Source: Desmodus rotundus (Eukaryota > Chordata > Mammalia > Chiroptera > Phyllostomidae). Taken from it: a stretch of 64,000 bases of DNA. The position numbers and the translations under genes were made by a program. The DNA lies in the NCBI RefSeq assembly GCF_022682495.2, contig NW_026527269.1, forward strand, positions 744,001 to 808,000, given 5' to 3'. Under the pieces are notes generated by a model. The model was not told the DNA's origin. It ran no database searches and saw only the letters and a program-made list of their open reading frames with translations. Shown one piece after another: positions 62,045-64,000 of the stretch (positions are counted from its first letter, which is position 1; every line of letters begins with the position of its first letter).

Positions 62045-63271
62045 GATGCAAGATCCTGACACACCGCATTCTAGAATGCAGTATCCAAGGCAACCGTATC
62101 CTTGGAAACCGTATCCTAGGAAACCGCTTATCTCAGGAGGCCGTTGTGCTCAGAACCCGCACCACAAGATTCTAGATCCTGACACACCGCATTCTAGAAT
62201 GCAGTAACCAAGGCAACCGTATCCTTGGAAACCGTATCCTAGGAAACCGCTTATCTCAGGAGGCCATTGTGCTCAGAACCCGCACCACAAGATTCTAGAT
62301 CCTGACACACCGCATTCTAGAATACAGTATCCAAGGCAACCGTATCCTTGGAAACCGTATCCTAGGAAACCGCTTATCTCAGGAGGCCATTGTGCTCTGA
62401 ACGCGAACCACAAGATTTAGATCCTGACACACCGCATTCTAGAATGCAGTATCCAAGGCAACCGTATCCTTGGAAACCGTATCCTAGGAAACCGCTTATC
62501 TCAGGAGGCAATTGCGCTCAGAACCCGCACCACAAGATTCTAGATCCTGACACAACGCATTCTAGAATGCAGTAACCAAGGCAACCGTATTCTTGGAAAC
62601 CTTATCCTAGGAAACCGCTTATCTCAGGAGGCCATTGTGCTCAGAACCCGCACCAGAAGATTCTAGACCCTGACACACCGCATTCTAGAATGCAGTATCC
62701 AAGGCAACCGTATCCTTGGAAACCGTATCCTATGAAACCGCTTATCTCAGGAGGCCATTGTGCTCAGAACCCGCACCACAAGATTCTAGATCCTGACACA
62801 CCGCATTCTAGAATGCAGTAACCAAGGCAACCGTATCCTTGGAAACCGTATCCTAGGAAACCGCTTATCTCAGGAGGCAATAGCGCTCAGAACCCGCACC
62901 ACAAGATTCTAGATCCTGACACAACGCATTCTAGAATGCAGTAACCAAGGCAACCGTATTCTTGGAAACCTTATCCTAGGAAACCGCTTATCTCAGGAGG
63001 CCATTGTGCTCAGAACCCGCACCAGAAGATTCTAGACCCTGACACACCGCATTCTAGAATGCAGTATCCAAGGCAACCGTATCCTTGGAAACCGTATCCT
63101 ATGAAACCGCTTATCTCAGGAGGCCATTGTGCTCAGAACCCGCACCACAAGATTCTAGATCCTGACACACCGCATTCTAGAATGCAGTAACCAAGGCACC
63201 GTATCCTTGGAAACCGTATCCTAGGAAACGGCTTACCCTGGAGGCCATTGTGCTCAGAACCCGCAACACAA
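62045..63271 (+). repeat. Rearranged C'-like segment between T and H
   Basis: After T3 the array passes to monomers of the C' type (AGAATACAG at 62291, GCTCTGAACGCG, GATTTAGATCC at 62414, GGCAATTGCG). No A or B block is present. Two monomers at 62536 and 62905 share the unusual pair ACAACGCATTC and GTATTCTTGG, and each is followed by the same next monomer. The piece ends with the AAGGCACCG / CTTACCCTGG copy that precedes H. Confidence 0.85.
62536..63150 (+). repeat. 369-bp (three-monomer) local tandem duplication
   Basis: The first copy is 62536-62904 (three 123-bp monomers). The second starts at 62905 and can be followed for two monomers to 63150 before passing to a different copy. Both carry ACAACGCATTC, GTATTCTTGG, CCTTATCC, then GCACCAGAAGATTCTAGACCC and CCTATGAAACC. 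Confidence 0.85.
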
Positions 63272-64000
63272 GATTCTAGATCCTGACACACCGCATTCTA
63301 GAATGCAGTATGCAAGGCAACCGTATCCTTGGAAACCGTATCCTAGGAAACCGCTTATATCAGGAGGCCATTGTGCTCAGAACCCGCACCACAAGATTCT
63401 AGATCCTGACACACAGCATTCTAGAAGGCAGTATCCAAGGCAACCGTATCCTTGGAAACCGTATCCTAGGAAACCGCTTATCTCAGGAAGCCGTTGTGCT
63501 CAGAACCCGCAACACAAGATTCTAGATCCTGACACACCGCATTCCAGAATGCAGTATCCAAGGCAACCGTATCCTTGGAAACCGTATCCTAGGAAACCGC
63601 TTATCTCAGGAGGCCATTGTGCTCAGAACCCGCACCACAAGATTCTAGATCCCGACACACCGCATTCTAGAATGCAGTAACCAAGGCAACCGTATCCTTG
63701 GAAACCGTATCCTAGGAAACCGCTTATCTCAGGAGGACGTTGTGCTCAGAACCGGCACCACAAGATTCTAGATCCCGCCACACCGCATTCTAGAATGCAG
63801 TAACCAAGGCAACCGTATCCTTGGAAACCGTATCCTAGGAAACCGCTTATCTCAGGAGGCCATTGTGCTCAGAACCCGCACCACAAGATTCTAGATCCTG
63901 ACACACCGCATTCTAGAATGCAGTAACCAAGGCACCGTATCCTTGGAAACCGTATCCTAGGAAACGGCTTACCCTGGAGGCCATTGTGCTCAGAACCCGC
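63272..64000 (+). repeat. H block, running off the window end
   Basis: The H series recurs: CAGTATGCAAGG, ACACAGCATTC with GAAGGCAG, ATTCCAGAATG, GATCCCGACAC, GATCCCGCCAC, then AAGGCACCG with CTTACCCTGG. It matches the H at 60822 at +2450 bp. The window ends within a monomer after CAGAACCCGC, so a T block may follow outside. Confidence 0.87.

Larger units (their letters stand above)
1..64000. repeat. 123-bp tandem satellite array with higher-order structure
   Basis: The same 123-bp monomer can be followed from the first base to the last with no unique sequence between copies. I estimate about 520 copies, from monomer spacing across marker positions. Monomers are all in one orientation. Most differ from the consensus by a few substitutions; a minority are 121 or 122 bp because of 1-2 bp indels. 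Diagnostic variants recur in the same order at fixed spacings, which defines a higher-order repeat. The array begins at a monomer boundary (GATTCTAGAT) by chance and ends inside a monomer, so neither edge is present. There are no stretches over 300 bp that are not this repeat. The family is not one I recognise by name. Its position (centromere, subtelomere, macrosatellite) cannot be deduced from the window. Confidence 0.98.

Noticed and set aside
1..64000. CRISPR array
   Set aside because: Repeats abut directly with no unique spacers, and the 123-bp period is far too long.
1..64000. Alpha satellite or another satellite familiar to me
   Set aside because: The 123-bp length and sequence do not match 171-bp alpha satellite, GGAAT-type satellite III or other families I know. 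I cannot exclude a described satellite without a database search.

Overview
The whole 64 kb window is one uninterrupted, head-to-tail tandem satellite array on one orientation. I see no gene, RNA gene, transposon, CRISPR array or unique sequence. The basic unit is a 123-bp monomer (reference copy 3427-3549) repeated about 520 times. The array runs off both ends, so no flank is visible. The organism cannot be named. A gene-free, multi-level higher-order repeat (HOR) array of this size points to a eukaryotic heterochromatic region (centromeric, pericentromeric, subtelomeric or a macrosatellite). About three CTAG tetramers per monomer also argues against an enterobacterial-type genome. The consensus is 49.6% GC (37 A, 37 C, 24 G, 25 T), with five CpG per monomer.

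There is order at several nested scales. (1) Half of each monomer is four consecutive 15-bp sub-units of the type CCWWGGMAACCGTAT, so the monomer probably grew from a 15-bp minisatellite. (2) Monomers come in 123-bp and 121/122-bp classes with recurrent diagnostic variants. (3) The variants recur in fixed order, giving a HOR cassette (called here A-B-C-D-C'-D'-E, up to 4418 bp, 36 monomers). (4) HOR cassettes are interrupted by a second cassette type (F-G-H, then three divergent monomers T1-T2-T3, then a linker J). (5) Whole cassettes recur with constant offsets over tens of kb.

Layout, with monomer-boundary coordinates: 1-1954 tail of an H/T/J cassette; 1955-18029 four A-type HOR units; 18030-19867 an F-G block lacking H and T; 19868-26248 two A-type units, the second truncated; 26249-32609 F-G-H-T-J with the T segment duplicated; 32610-37150 one A-type unit; 37151-40943 F-G-H-T-J; 40944-47204 two A-type units, the second very short; 47205-56529 F-G then two copies of a 3805-bp unit; 56284-59106 A-type unit; 59107-62044 F-G-H-T; 62045-64000 a rearranged C'-like piece and a further H block.

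The 123-bp monomer is divisible by three and one frame reads a 41-residue repeat. That frame is closed by TAA in many monomers and shifted by 1-bp indels in others. I judge the open frames to be by-products of the repeat, not genes. What is interesting is the array's architecture and history: in-register unequal exchanges, very recent duplications, divergent landmark monomers, and a TTCTAGAA palindrome repeated almost every 123 bp.
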